NCBI GenBank assembly: GCA_910588545.1 | Contig: CAJUOU010000006.1 | Coordinates: 25,286-89,285 of the forward strand | DNA from: an uncultured Christensenellaceae bacterium | Lineage (GTDB): Bacteria; Bacillota; Clostridia; Christensenellales; UBA3700 | Reading direction: 5' to 3' | Length of the DNA: 64,000 nt | Shown here: positions 20,494 through 28,896 of the stretch, in pieces | Layout: the number at the start of each line of letters is the position of its first letter | How positions within the stretch are numbered: the first letter of the stretch is position 1 | Notes under the pieces: model-generated | What the model was told of the DNA's origin: nothing | Database searches by the model: none | The model's input: the letters and a program-made list of their open reading frames with translations, nothing else | Position numbers and translations under genes: made by a program

Positions 20494-20784
20494 TTATGCC
20501 AAACTATCGAAGAATTCGATGCGTTTGCTGTTCTCAGTAAGTTGAACATAAGCCTTTTTGAAAGATGGTGTTCTTCCTTCACTTCTGCCCATTCTTTTGA
20601 TTTTACCATCATAGTTTACTGTATTTACTTTAGCAACTTGAACTCCGAAAATCTCTTCAACAGCTTTTTTAATTTGAGTTTTAGTTGCTCTTTTGTCCAC
20701 CTTAAAAGTGTACTTCATACCCTCGATGCCCTCATAACTCTTTTCGGTTAAGATAGGACTGATAATGATATCGTAAGCGTTCAT
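20494..20784 (-). CDS. rplW: ribosomal protein uL23
   Basis: 96-aa exit-tunnel protein that docks SRP and trigger factor. [21 protein letters not shown] at the N-terminus. The ATG overlaps the rplD stop (TAATG). Confidence 0.97.
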   Translation of the reverse strand: MNAYDIIISPILTEKSYEGIEGMKYTFKVDKRATKTQIKKAVEEIFGVQVAKVNTVNYDGKIKRMGRSEGRTPSFKKAYVQLTENSKRIEFFDSLA

Positions 20785-21404
20785 TATGCGTACACCTCCT
20801 CAATTTTCTTTATAGCATCTTTTGTCATAATGCAGTTTGCATTTGCTACTACATCGTAAACATTTATTAAAGATGCATTAATTAAAGTTACATTTTCAAT
20901 GTTGCGGCAAGCTCTGATAACTAGTTCGTCACGCTCTCCAACAACCAAAAGTACTCTTTTTTCCATTTTAAGATTTTTCAAAACAGTTGCGATTTCTTTT
21001 GTCTTACCATTTTCTGCCTTGATTTCGTTGATAACGATAATTTCGTCATCACGAACTTTTTGAGACAATGCACTCTTTAGTGCAGCAACTTTCATTTTTT
21101 GATTTATCTTTTGGCTGAAATCTCTTGGCTTTGGTGCAAATACCACACCACCTTTAATCCATTGTGGAGCACGAATGCTACCTTGTCTAGCTCTACCTGT
21201 ACCTTTTTGTCTCCAAGGCTTAATTCCGCCTCCGCGAACTTCTGCTCTTGTTAAAGTGCTTTTGGTACCTTGTCTTTTATTTGCAAGTTGAGCAACAACA
21301 ACTTGATGGATTAGAGCCGCGTTATACTCTTGCTCAAAAACTGCAGCATTTAATTCGATTGTCCCAACTTTTTTACCGCTGCTATTTACAACTTTCATTT
21401 CCAT
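20784..21404 (-). CDS. rplD: ribosomal protein uL4
   Basis: 206 aa. RGGGIKPWRQKGTGRARQGS is the tunnel loop. Start at 21404 (MEMKVVNSSGKK) with SD GGAGGG at 8 nt; upstream in-frame codons fall inside rplC. In other bacteria L4 also represses the S10 operon through the rpsJ leader. Confidence 0.96.
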   Translation of the reverse strand: MEMKVVNSSGKKVGTIELNAAVFEQEYNAALIHQVVVAQLANKRQGTKSTLTRAEVRGGGIKPWRQKGTGRARQGSIRAPQWIKGGVVFAPKPRDFSQKINQKMKVAALKSALSQKVRDDEIIVINEIKAENGKTKEIATVLKNLKMEKRVLLVVGERDELVIRACRNIENVTLINASLINVYDVVANANCIMTKDAIKKIEEVYA

Positions 21405-21418
21405 TTTTAAGCCCTCCA

Positions 21419-22048
21419 TTAACCTTTGCAAGATTGCTTAACGATAACGATTCCGCCCTTAGCACCAGGGATAGCACCCTTAACTAGCAAAATATTACGC
21501 TCTGCATCTACTTTTACAATTTGCAAGTTTTGAACTGTGCATTTTGTATTACCATATTGACCCGGCATTTTCTTGTTTTTGAAAACCCTTGACGGACTTG
21601 AGCAAGAACCCATAGAGCCTACACCTCTGTGGTATCCTGAGCCGTGTGCCATAGGACCAATGTGGAAATTGTGTCTTTTGATTGTACCGCTAAATCCTTT
21701 ACCTTTAGAAGTACCGGAAACATCTACCTTATCGCCGGCTGCGAAAATGTCAGCTTTAATCTCACTTCCGATTTCAAAGCTTGCACAATTTTCAAACTTG
21801 AATTCTTTTAAAATTCTCTTTGGTTCAACGCCAGCTTTCTTGTAGTGACCTGCAACAGGTTTGTTTACATTTTTGCTACTGATAGTACCGAAAGCAACTT
21901 GTACTGCCTCATAACCATCTTTTTCTACTGTTTTCTTTTGCACAACGGGACATGGACCTGCTTCCACAACTGTTACCGGGATAACTTTGCCATCCTCATT
22001 GAATATTTGGCTCATGCCAATCTTCTTTCCAATGATTGCTTTATTCAT
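21419..22048 (-). CDS. rplC: ribosomal protein uL3
   Basis: 209 aa. [20 protein letters not shown] and [20 protein letters not shown] are typical; the internal loop reaches the peptidyl-transferase centre. SD GGAGGTG about 10 nt upstream. Confidence 0.98.
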   Translation of the reverse strand: MNKAIIGKKIGMSQIFNEDGKVIPVTVVEAGPCPVVQKKTVEKDGYEAVQVAFGTISSKNVNKPVAGHYKKAGVEPKRILKEFKFENCASFEIGSEIKADIFAAGDKVDVSGTSKGKGFSGTIKRHNFHIGPMAHGSGYHRGVGSMGSCSSPSRVFKNKKMPGQYGNTKCTVQNLQIVKVDAERNILLVKGAIPGAKGGIVIVKQSCKG

Positions 22049-22083
22049 AGATAAAGTTCACCTCCAAATTTATTCTCTATTTA

Positions 22084-22392
22084 TTAAAGTTTGATGTTGA
22101 TATCAACGCCTGCAGGCAAATCAAGTTTCATTAAACTATCAACTGCTTGTGCAGTAGGGTTGAAAATATCAATCAAACGTTTGTGAGTTCTTAGTTCAAA
22201 TTGCTCTCTGCTATATTTATATTTGTGCGGAGAACGGATAATAGTTACTACTTCTTTCTCTGTAGGTAGCGGAATAGGACCGGATACCTTGGTGTTGTGT
22301 CTTTTGATTGTCTCTACAATTTTCTCTGCAGCTACATCAATAAGATTGTGGTCGTAAGCTTTTAGCTTGATTCTGATTTTTTGTGTTGCCAT
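22084..22392 (-). CDS. rpsJ: ribosomal protein uS10
   Basis: 102-aa 30S protein (NusE in antitermination). [20 protein letters not shown] and [20 protein letters not shown]. First gene of the S10 operon, SD AGGAGG. The usual str operon genes (rpsL, rpsG, fusA, tuf) are not upstream here. Confidence 0.98.
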   Translation of the reverse strand: MATQKIRIKLKAYDHNLIDVAAEKIVETIKRHNTKVSGPIPLPTEKEVVTIIRSPHKYKYSREQFELRTHKRLIDIFNPTAQAVDSLMKLDLPAGVDINIKL

Positions 22393-22578
22393 ATTAAATG
22401 ACCTCCTGTTTTCCTAACTCGTTATTATTACACATTACCGTGTGTGTCGTACTGTTGCTTTTAAATAAAGGCGTTTCCGCCCCAAATTTAAGAGTTAGTC
22501 GCTCGATTGTCGAACCATTGTCCACGATAATTATCCGTAAAATATCGGTAACTTACCGCTTCATCCCATTTCAACAGC
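22393..22578 (-). promoter_or_regulatory. S10 operon leader RNA
   Basis: About 185 nt from the predicted start to rpsJ without a gene. It contains a long-range pairing CTAACTC (22415-22421) with GAGTTAG (22491-22497) and a small GGCG-TTTC-CGCC hairpin. In other bacteria such leaders mediate L4 autoregulation; that is inferred here from position only. Confidence 0.4.
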
Positions 22579-22584
22579 CTTATC

Positions 22585-22613
22585 ATTATATACAATTAAA
22601 GCCCTTATGTCAA
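22585..22613 (-). promoter_or_regulatory. strong promoter of the S10-spc ribosomal block
   Basis: Consensus TTGACA (22608-22613), 17-bp spacer, consensus TATAAT (22585-22590), minus strand. The AT-rich 22614-22967 upstream holds no gene I can support. Confidence 0.85.
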
Positions 22614-22967
22614 ACATTTTTTCAAGGTTTTTCAATATTTTTCTCCCACAACCCTTCCACGTGTGTCATTTTTGCAAAAACAGCACTTTTCACGCCAATT
22701 TAGGGTAATTTTTACCCATTTTTGCAAAAAATTTTTTATTTTTACTAAATTATCCAACAATTTTTAGTAATATTTAGGCTAATAATAAGTATCATTTTAT
22801 ATTATAGACAAATTGTTTAGGAACATTTTCTTTTCGAACTAAAAAATGATTTAAAAATTTACAGTGCTATAAATTTCTTTTTTTATACACATCACTTATT
22901 GAATATACTCCTATTTTTATATTTAAAAATTGCAAAAACTAATTAAAGATATTTTAATAATAAACTA

Positions 22968-22997
22968 TTGTTCAACTAATTTAATTTATGGTATAAT
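22968..22997 (+). promoter_or_regulatory. promoter of the tandem HTH genes
   Basis: TTGTTC (22968-22973), 18-bp spacer, TATAAT (22992-22997), 34 bp before the first ATG. Confidence 0.6.
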
Positions 22998-23030
22998 GAT
23001 TTTAAACAAAAAAAACAATAAGGCAATTCA

Positions 23031-23483
23031 ATGATTAAACAAACTATTTCAATAAAAAACTTTCCCGACAATTTTACAGATTTATTTTTAAATACAAATC
23101 TTACAAAACATCAATTTGCAAAAGAAGTTGACATTGACCATTTTCAAATAACTTGTTATTTACAAGGTACTATTCCCATTACAAAAAGCGTTGTAAAAAT
23201 CTGTGATTACTTTAATTGCTCTATAGATTATATGCTAGGGTTGTCTGACAATTTTTCTTACCCTAATATACAAAAAGGGTTTAAGAAAGAATGCTTTTTT
23301 CCAGAGTATCAAAGATTGTTAAAAGCTAATAATAAAACTCACTATCTACTTTCCAAAGAAAAAATTGTAACTGCAACCAAACAAAGTTTATGGAAAAAAG
23401 GTGGTTTACCTAAATTTGAAGTTATTATTGCTATCGCCTATGAACTTGGTGGCTCTATTGATAAAATGTTAGGACGAATTTAA
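23031..23483 (+). CDS. HTH protein with two Cro/CI-like repeats (copy 1)
   Basis: 150 aa, not assigned to a named regulator. Residues about 18-70 form a Cro/CI-type HTH (NLTKHQFAKEVDIDHFQITCYL, then KICDYFNCSIDYMLGLSD). After a short linker the C-terminal half ends AIAYELGGSIDKMLGRI, matching the end of the first half, so the protein looks like two HTH units in tandem. The second gene downstream is a clear paralogue. DNA binding is inferred from fold only. No prophage or toxin-antitoxin partner is adjacent. Confidence 0.7.
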   Translation: MIKQTISIKNFPDNFTDLFLNTNLTKHQFAKEVDIDHFQITCYLQGTIPITKSVVKICDYFNCSIDYMLGLSDNFSYPNIQKGFKKECFFPEYQRLLKANNKTHYLLSKEKIVTATKQSLWKKGGLPKFEVIIAIAYELGGSIDKMLGRI

Positions 23484-23510
23484 TTGATTATAAAATTAAG
23501 GAAAAAAAAT

Positions 23511-23939
23511 ATGGATTTCACGGAAATTTTTACTGACTTATTTTTAGGAACTGAACTAAACAAAACCAAGTTTGCCAATCAATTAGGCATTGGTCATTCT
23601 ACAATTCAAAAATATTTAAATGGGGTTATCCCATCCCCAAAGACTATCGCAAAAATTTGTGATTATTTTAATTGTTCTATGGACTATATTGTTGGTTTAA
23701 CCAATGATTTTAATTATAAAAATTCCAAAGGTGGAATAGATAGCAAATGTTTCATACCTGAATATCAAAGACTATTAACAATCAACTCAACAAATCATTT
23801 TACTCTATCTAAAAAAGGTTTAGTAAATGAATCTAGTTTGAGTTGGTGGAAGAAAGGCCATTTGCCACAATTTGAAGTAATATTTAACATTGCCTACGAG
23901 CTTGGTGGCTCAATAGATAAATTGCTTGGGCGTATTTAG
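23511..23939 (+). CDS. HTH protein with two Cro/CI-like repeats (copy 2)
   Basis: 142 aa, paralogue of the preceding gene along its whole length (KICDYFNCSMDYIVGL and AYELGGSIDKLLGRI in both). The ATG at 23511 has AAGGA about 8 nt upstream; an in-frame TTG directly after the first gene's stop is less likely. Its first HTH (LNKTKFANQLGIGHSTIQKY) looks more canonical than copy 1. Probably co-transcribed with copy 1 and ended by the hairpin at 23957. Confidence 0.7.
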   Translation: MDFTEIFTDLFLGTELNKTKFANQLGIGHSTIQKYLNGVIPSPKTIAKICDYFNCSMDYIVGLTNDFNYKNSKGGIDSKCFIPEYQRLLTINSTNHFTLSKKGLVNESSLSWWKKGHLPQFEVIFNIAYELGGSIDKLLGRI

Positions 23940-23956
23940 TGCTAATTAGAATTTTA

Positions 23957-23989
23957 ATAAAAGCAAGCCGTAAAATGGCTTGCTTTTAT
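23957..23989. terminator. bidirectional terminator
   Basis: 13-bp stem ATAAAAGCAAGCC / GGCTTGCTTTTAT with a 7-nt loop between convergent genes. Confidence 0.75.
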
Positions 23990-24007
23990 ATATATAGTAA
24001 TGTAATT

Positions 24008-24793
24008 TTATATTATATTATAAAAATGAATTATATTAATATCCTTATCTATATTCTTACCGTGATTCCCCAACAAGTACCATTCCCTATGCACGCCATG
24101 GTCGGTTATTGTTGCAAATAAAGTTTTTTGATTTTGATAAGATTGTTTGATTGCCTGCAACAACATTTTATGGCTTTGATTATAGTGCTTTAATGCCCTT
24201 TGGGAAAGTAATGACTTGGGATGAGTGCGATGCATAATGTCATCATACTCTTGATTGTAAATGCAAATTACGTCATACTCTTTGCTATTTATAATTTGAA
24301 TAGCCTTATTTATAACTTCTTTATCATTTTTTAGTGTATAGTAGTCAATCGCTCTGCCTCTAAACAAAATATCCATACTTTGATTTTCGACGGTAACAAT
24401 GCAAGTTTTTTTATTGGCTCTGACAAGTGCATCAAAAAAACTGTCAATTTCTATCTTCTTTTTTTCATAGTGCTGTATACCATGTTCTTCGGGTGTACTG
24501 CCCGTGTATATACTGCCAAAACAAACAGGTGTTTTGGGCGGTATAACCGAACTCATTTTTACCTTAAGCTCGCTATCCCAAATATCACTTAATATATTTT
24601 TGTATTTGTTTGCTACCCACTCCCCAATGGCATCCGGATTAAAAACGACAATGCGGTCAACGCCTTTACCCAAAGTGTTTTGCTCTACAAACTTATCCAA
24701 CTCGTCTATCCCATCCCTTGCATAAGCAGGTGGAGAGATTTTTATTGCATTGCATAACGATTTTGTTATAGCTGTAATCGAATATCTTTCCAT
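24008..24793 (-). CDS. alkaline-phosphatase-superfamily hydrolase, cytoplasmic
   Basis: 261 aa, no signal peptide. The superfamily core is intact. The nucleophile region is IPPKTPVCFGSIYTGSTPEEHGI (Thr near residue 87). The downstream metal ligands lie in EYDDIMHRTHP (Asp and His) and TDHGVH (Asp-His). Related proteins hydrolyse phosphodiesters or phosphomonoesters; the substrate is not known. The start overlaps the stop of the GPH transporter (TAATG), which suggests it processes an imported compound. Confidence 0.65.
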   Translation of the reverse strand: MERYSITAITKSLCNAIKISPPAYARDGIDELDKFVEQNTLGKGVDRIVVFNPDAIGEWVANKYKNILSDIWDSELKVKMSSVIPPKTPVCFGSIYTGSTPEEHGIQHYEKKKIEIDSFFDALVRANKKTCIVTVENQSMDILFRGRAIDYYTLKNDKEVINKAIQIINSKEYDVICIYNQEYDDIMHRTHPKSLLSQRALKHYNQSHKMLLQAIKQSYQNQKTLFATITDHGVHREWYLLGNHGKNIDKDINIIHFYNII

Positions 24794-26277
24794 TAAAACA
24801 ACTCCTTTTTTAATAGCTCCAATTCCTGTTGTTCTTCTGTAGATAACAATTCCAATTCGTTATCACGTTGTTTTTGCACAAAATATCGTATTCTTTCACT
24901 TTTTCTCGTAGTTATTTTTATCATATATGCACCTAAAAATGCAATAACCAAGCAAATCGGTATGCTAATTCCCAAAATCAAGCGCATACCCAATACCGCA
25001 CTTTCCGGTTGCAAAGCATTTGTTCCAAGTTGCTCATCATAGCCAAAGCCTTGCAAAACCCAACCGACTATAAGCACAGCAATACCTGATGCAAACTTTT
25101 TGAAAAATGTCATTGTACTATTATAAGCGCCGGGGTTTCTGTCGTTTGATTTAAGTTCGGCAACATCCACAACGTCGGGAAATACCAACCACGGTATCAT
25201 TTGTGCCATACCAAAGCCAAGCCCCGCAATAGCAAGCGGTAAAATGATTAAGACAGGCATTGTCGAGTGTAGCGGGAATGCCGCAAGTGATATCGCACCA
25301 ATTATAAACATTGGAATACCACACATAAAAATTATTGGTTTTGCAACCTTTTTTTGCAACATTGTAAATGATATAGGCATAATTAGTGCAGCACCTATAA
25401 GCATAGACATATTTGCAATCGCAGATAATGACAACCCCAAAATTTTGACATCCGAGCCACCTGTAACGTTAAAAACATACATCATTATTACATTTGCGAT
25501 TATCTCGTTACAAACAAAGGAAAATACATACATTAAAAGCAGTCTTCTAAAACATTTTAACTTAAAGGTAGCCAAAATATTTTTAAATGAAAACCTCAAT
25601 TTTTCATTTGGCAAAGGAGTTCTTTCCTTGCAGAATAATGCCGTCAATAAAATAGGAACTGCAAACAGCACCGAAAAAACACCTGCCACAATCAATGAAA
25701 ATAGCGTTTCGGTAAGTTTTGCAACACCCGTCGCAGGGTCTACGATAAGCATATCTTTTAATGCAGAAATTACAAGATAACAAATTGCGGTTGACAGCAT
25801 ACCCATGGCTAGCCTTACAAAATTCATGGAATTACGTTCTTTTAAATCCTCGCTTATTTCCGAAGACAATGAAAGATAAGGCACATTAAAAATTGTAGAT
25901 ACTGTACTGTAAAACAAGTGTGCAAAGACTACATAAGCAACTTTACCCGCGGTACTACTCCACCCCTGTATAGGCATAAATAATACGAACAAAGCAACTA
26001 CTATCAACAATCCCGACAAAAAAATGTAAGGTATTCTTCTTCCCCATTTTGTCCTTGTATTATCCGAAATACTACCCATAATAGGGTCGGTAAAAGCATC
26101 CCAAAACCTTGCAAGCATAATTATCGTACCCGCAGTACCGGCAGGGATTTTCAATATATTAACTAAAAACCAAAGATAAAGCAATGACAAAATTGCCACA
26201 CCGCCCGAGCCGTAAATCTCTCCGACAGCAAATGACATCTTTTCAAATATACCGATTTTCGACGTGTTCTTCCTCAT
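24793..26277 (-). CDS. GPH-family (MelB-like) sugar:cation symporter
   Basis: 494 aa, about 12 membrane helices. The signature RFWDAFTDPIMGSISDNTRTKWGRRIPYI near residue 50 identifies the glycoside-pentoside-hexuronide family (MelB, XynP). A charged C-terminal tail (LSTEEQQELELLKKE) lies in the cytoplasm. Between an exported lipoprotein (26301-27176) and an intracellular phosphatase-fold enzyme (24008-24793), in one operon. The substrate is likely a glycoside or modified sugar, not determinable from sequence. Confidence 0.85.
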   Translation of the reverse strand: MRKNTSKIGIFEKMSFAVGEIYGSGGVAILSLLYLWFLVNILKIPAGTAGTIIMLARFWDAFTDPIMGSISDNTRTKWGRRIPYIFLSGLLIVVALFVLFMPIQGWSSTAGKVAYVVFAHLFYSTVSTIFNVPYLSLSSEISEDLKERNSMNFVRLAMGMLSTAICYLVISALKDMLIVDPATGVAKLTETLFSLIVAGVFSVLFAVPILLTALFCKERTPLPNEKLRFSFKNILATFKLKCFRRLLLMYVFSFVCNEIIANVIMMYVFNVTGGSDVKILGLSLSAIANMSMLIGAALIMPISFTMLQKKVAKPIIFMCGIPMFIIGAISLAAFPLHSTMPVLIILPLAIAGLGFGMAQMIPWLVFPDVVDVAELKSNDRNPGAYNSTMTFFKKFASGIAVLIVGWVLQGFGYDEQLGTNALQPESAVLGMRLILGISIPICLVIAFLGAYMIKITTRKSERIRYFVQKQRDNELELLSTEEQQELELLKKELF

Positions 26278-26300
26278 TTTATTCCTTCTAACTACTTTAT

Positions 26301-27176
26301 TTACATCTTTTTATTTGTTATCATAAAAGTTAAAATGTTGCCCTCTTCGTTGCCTAGTGCAAGTTTGGTTTTTCCGCCACAAGTAGTTGCAACGATTATA
26401 AGCCAATCTTCGCCTACCCTTGCTTTGATTTCATCATACATATCCGCAAGATAATAATTCAAATGCAATAGTGCAGATAAATATGCGGAGTTGCTCATTT
26501 TGAAGTTGCCGTCCGCAACAAGATAAGGGTTGGAAACCGCCGCAACTATAAAATCGTTTGCATCCAAATTATTAATACTTTCCGTCCTTAAAGCATTTAA
26601 ATCTATACAAGAGGTAAAGCTTAGCTGCTGTGTTAACTTGCTGTCAAATTCTGCAGCTAATTGAGTGTCTATATAATTTTTATTATCGGTTAAAAATTTT
26701 ACTCTGTATTTTTCCGACATTGTTGTCATTACCGAATATGGAGTTTCTCTTTTTGCATCCGTCTTTTTTAAAACATTAAATGTCGACGGCTCTTGTCCTG
26801 TTACAATACTCAAAAAATTAACCCCGATATCTATATTGGCTTTTGTATCCAAATTGGCAGGTTTTGTCCAATACAAACCGCCCTCTTTTGCAATCGATAA
26901 CATGCCAAGGTCATTGCCCATCATATACTCTAAACCTTCCGCCCTAAAGCCGTCTATAGTAATTAAAATGGCCTTTTTTCTTGTACCGCTGTTATTGGTA
27001 AAATGCGAAGAAATTTTGCTTGCAATATCAGTTTGTAAAATAGCATTATCGTAACTATTGGAAAAATAGCCCTTATCGGATAATTTATTTAAAATTTTAT
27101 TGTTGTTACAGCCGCTTAAAACTGCGGTTACTGCAACAAGCAACATTGCTGCTGTCATATATTTAACTCTCTTCAT
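26301..27176 (-). CDS. lipoprotein with degenerate alkaline-phosphatase fold
   Basis: 291 aa. Start at 27176 (MKRVKYMTAAMLL) with AAAGGT 6 nt upstream; lipobox LSGC at residues ~21-24, so surface-anchored. AILITIDGFRAEGLEYM matches the first metal-binding strand of type I phosphodiesterase/sulfatase-like proteins. The expected nucleophile segment reads IDIGVNFLSIVTG, and the usual DHGG metal motif after DWLIIV is replaced by TTCGGKT. Catalysis therefore looks lost and a binding role is possible. First of three genes with the GPH transporter and the intact cytoplasmic homologue. Confidence 0.6.
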   Translation of the reverse strand: MKRVKYMTAAMLLVAVTAVLSGCNNNKILNKLSDKGYFSNSYDNAILQTDIASKISSHFTNNSGTRKKAILITIDGFRAEGLEYMMGNDLGMLSIAKEGGLYWTKPANLDTKANIDIGVNFLSIVTGQEPSTFNVLKKTDAKRETPYSVMTTMSEKYRVKFLTDNKNYIDTQLAAEFDSKLTQQLSFTSCIDLNALRTESINNLDANDFIVAAVSNPYLVADGNFKMSNSAYLSALLHLNYYLADMYDEIKARVGEDWLIIVATTCGGKTKLALGNEEGNILTFMITNKKM

Positions 27177-27223
27177 ACATTTACCTTTATCCATATAGTA
27201 TTTAATTATTCAATCTTAAAGTG

Positions 27224-27544
27224 CTATTTAATAAATCTATTAATTTGCACCAAATGCTTTTGCATATCCACCTTATCCCCTTTAAAAGTCACGCCCTCTT
27301 TTTCAAGGCGATTTCTTTGCTCATTTTCGCCACCAAAAACAAATGCCGGGGTAAGACTGCCGTCTTTCATAACCACCCTGTGGCAAGGAATATGCTCGGG
27401 GTCGGGATTGTTATGCAACGCTCTGCCGACCTGTCTTGACCTAGTCCTATAGCCTGCAAGTTCAGCCACCATACCATAATTCATAACATACCCACAAGGA
27501 ATATTTTGCACTACCATATAAACTTTTTTATCAAACTCACTCAT
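27224..27544 (-). CDS. MGMT-like DNA alkyltransferase, C-terminal domain only
   Basis: 106 aa. Contains the active-site motif IPCHRVV, so the methyl-accepting Cys is present (alkyltransferase-like proteins carry Trp here), and the DNA-recognition helix RTRSRQVGRALHNNP. Start at 27544 (MSEFDKKVYMVVQNIPCG), with AAGGTG 6 nt upstream. This stand-alone domain repairs O6-alkylguanine or guides excision repair in related proteins. It lies 47 nt before the lipoprotein gene and may share its transcript. Confidence 0.85.
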   Translation of the reverse strand: MSEFDKKVYMVVQNIPCGYVMNYGMVAELAGYRTRSRQVGRALHNNPDPEHIPCHRVVMKDGSLTPAFVFGGENEQRNRLEKEGVTFKGDKVDMQKHLVQINRFIK

Positions 27545-27613
27545 TTTGCACCTTGCCCAAAATATCTTTTGGAATAAGCTGCCACTCAAAAATTATAAGC
27601 AGCAATTAATATA

Positions 27614-27642
27614 ATTATATAATAAAAACATACTTTTGTCAA
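27614..27642 (-). promoter_or_regulatory. promoter of the MGMT-like gene and likely the GPH cluster
   Basis: Consensus TTGACA (27637-27642), 17-bp spacer, consensus TATAAT (27614-27619) on the minus strand. No good promoter was seen between 27224 and 27176, so it may drive all four genes. Confidence 0.75.
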
Positions 27643-27721
27643 TCACGCTTTGTAATACAAATTTTGATAATAATGCTCAAATTTATTTGTTTTTAATCAA
27701 TAAAATTATTGCATAAAACGC

Positions 27722-27750
27722 TTGCTATATCCCTAAAAAAATGCTACAAT
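27722..27750 (+). promoter_or_regulatory. promoter of the riboswitch-folT transcript
   Basis: TTGCTA (27722-27727), 17-bp spacer, TACAAT (27745-27750). The predicted start near 27757 coincides with the 5' end of the riboswitch. Confidence 0.6.
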
Positions 27751-27754
27751 ATTT

Positions 27755-27852
27755 TTGCTGAGTAGAAATACTGCGTTAAGTGCCATAGAACGGGATGTTG
27801 ACTATGGACGAAAGAGAATGATCTCTGCGGTTGTATTTCACATCCGAGGCAA
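27755..27852 (+). ncRNA. tetrahydrofolate riboswitch (THF/folT type)
   Basis: The sequence follows the THF riboswitch pattern: P1 strand TTGCT (27755-27759) pairing with GGCAA (27848-27852), then GAGTAGA, GCGTTAAGTG, a CCATAG/CTATGG stem, GGGATG and its pseudoknot partner CATCCGAGG near the 3' end. It lies 59 nt upstream of a folT-like start with SD AGGAGGT. High folate should reduce folT expression, probably by blocking translation, since no separate terminator hairpin is evident. Confidence 0.85.
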
Positions 27853-27911
27853 GTTATTTGTTTTAATAATTTTCTCGGTACTCTCCAATATTGTCAGGAG
27901 GTACTTTTTTT

Positions 27912-28538
27912 ATGAAAAAGTTAAGTTTCAAACTTACAAAAAGGCGTTCCCTTTTTATTGCGTACACTGCAATACTTATAGCAATTAGCGTTGCTTTGAA
28001 ATTTTGCAGTATCCTATTGGGGTCTTTCTCGATTTCCTTTACTTACATTCCTTGTTTTATAGCAGGCATGTTTTTAGGACCTGTTTCGGGTGGGCTTGTA
28101 GGATTGTTGGGGGATATAATCGGTGTTCTTGCAAAAGGTGCAACTCCCTCTCCGTTTATTTCCATTTCATGTGCTTTGATTGGCATTATTCCGGGGCTTA
28201 TTTTTATGATAAAAAAATGGCACCCTTTTATCAAACTTGCCATATCACTTGTTTTGGTATTGTTTATTTGCACAATGGGATTGTCAGCTTACGGAACATG
28301 GCTTTTGGTCGCAGCAGGAGCAAATGGCAAATCATTTGCGGCATATTGGTTAATTGACCGCCTGCCAAAACAACCTGCTATACTTGCTATAAACGCTGTA
28401 ATTATATATCTACTTTATTATCCACTTAAAAAACTCATATTTGACAGAATGGGCAACAAAGTCGCAACTAATGCGGATATAGCAAAATCGGAAATTGCCG
28501 AAGTTGCAACTACTACCAATGACAATATAGAAATGTAA
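27912..28538 (+). CDS. folT: folate ECF transporter substrate-binding (S) subunit
   Basis: 208-aa membrane protein with about six hydrophobic segments. FIAYTAILIAISVALKFCSI, FTYIPCFIAGMFLGPVSGGLVGLLGDIIG and the amphipathic GLSAYGTWLLV fit ECF S-components. The riboswitch upstream points to folate as the substrate. Start at 27912 with AGGAGGT; the energising EcfAAT module is not in the window. The hydrophilic C-terminal tail (~30 aa) is longer than usual. Confidence 0.82.
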   Translation: MKKLSFKLTKRRSLFIAYTAILIAISVALKFCSILLGSFSISFTYIPCFIAGMFLGPVSGGLVGLLGDIIGVLAKGATPSPFISISCALIGIIPGLIFMIKKWHPFIKLAISLVLVLFICTMGLSAYGTWLLVAAGANGKSFAAYWLIDRLPKQPAILAINAVIIYLLYYPLKKLIFDRMGNKVATNADIAKSEIAEVATTTNDNIEM

Positions 28539-28593
28539 AAAATAAAAAATTTATATTTTATCTAAAATCAATTTCCATGAACATGAAAAACAA

Positions 28594-28624
28594 AAAATAA
28601 AACGGAAAATTCCGTTTTATTTTT
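28594..28624. terminator. bidirectional terminator between folT and the fuc operon
   Basis: Stem AAAACGGA / TCCGTTTT extended by A/T pairs and followed by TTTTTT; suits folT (+) and the DUF3781 gene (-). Confidence 0.75.
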
Positions 28625-28639
28625 TTACTAATAATTTGA

Positions 28640-28894
28640 TTAAAATATTTCGTCCTGTTTGATTTTATGTGCGGTAATTATTGTATAACTTGTACGGTTT
28701 ACAACTATTTTGTCGCCGTCTAAATAAATATACCAATTTTTACCATGACTTACTATCTTTGCGTTTTTATCTAAAATCTTATTTTTGCAATACTGCACAA
28801 CATCCACATTGTCCAAGGACAAATTTTTACTTATCCTATAAACTCCGAGTTCCGTAGTATGCACTTTATCTATATTGTTGATTAACTCATTCAT
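28640..28894 (-). CDS. DUF3781 protein
   Basis: 84 aa. NELINNIDKVHTTELGVYRISKNL and the tail YTIITAHKIKQDE match the DUF3781 family of small cytosolic proteins with unknown function. Only 2 nt after the kinase stop, so it is co-transcribed with the fucose genes; whether it takes part in that pathway is unknown. Confidence 0.75.
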   Translation of the reverse strand: MNELINNIDKVHTTELGVYRISKNLSLDNVDVVQYCKNKILDKNAKIVSHGKNWYIYLDGDKIVVNRTSYTIITAHKIKQDEIF

Positions 28895-28896
28895 GT

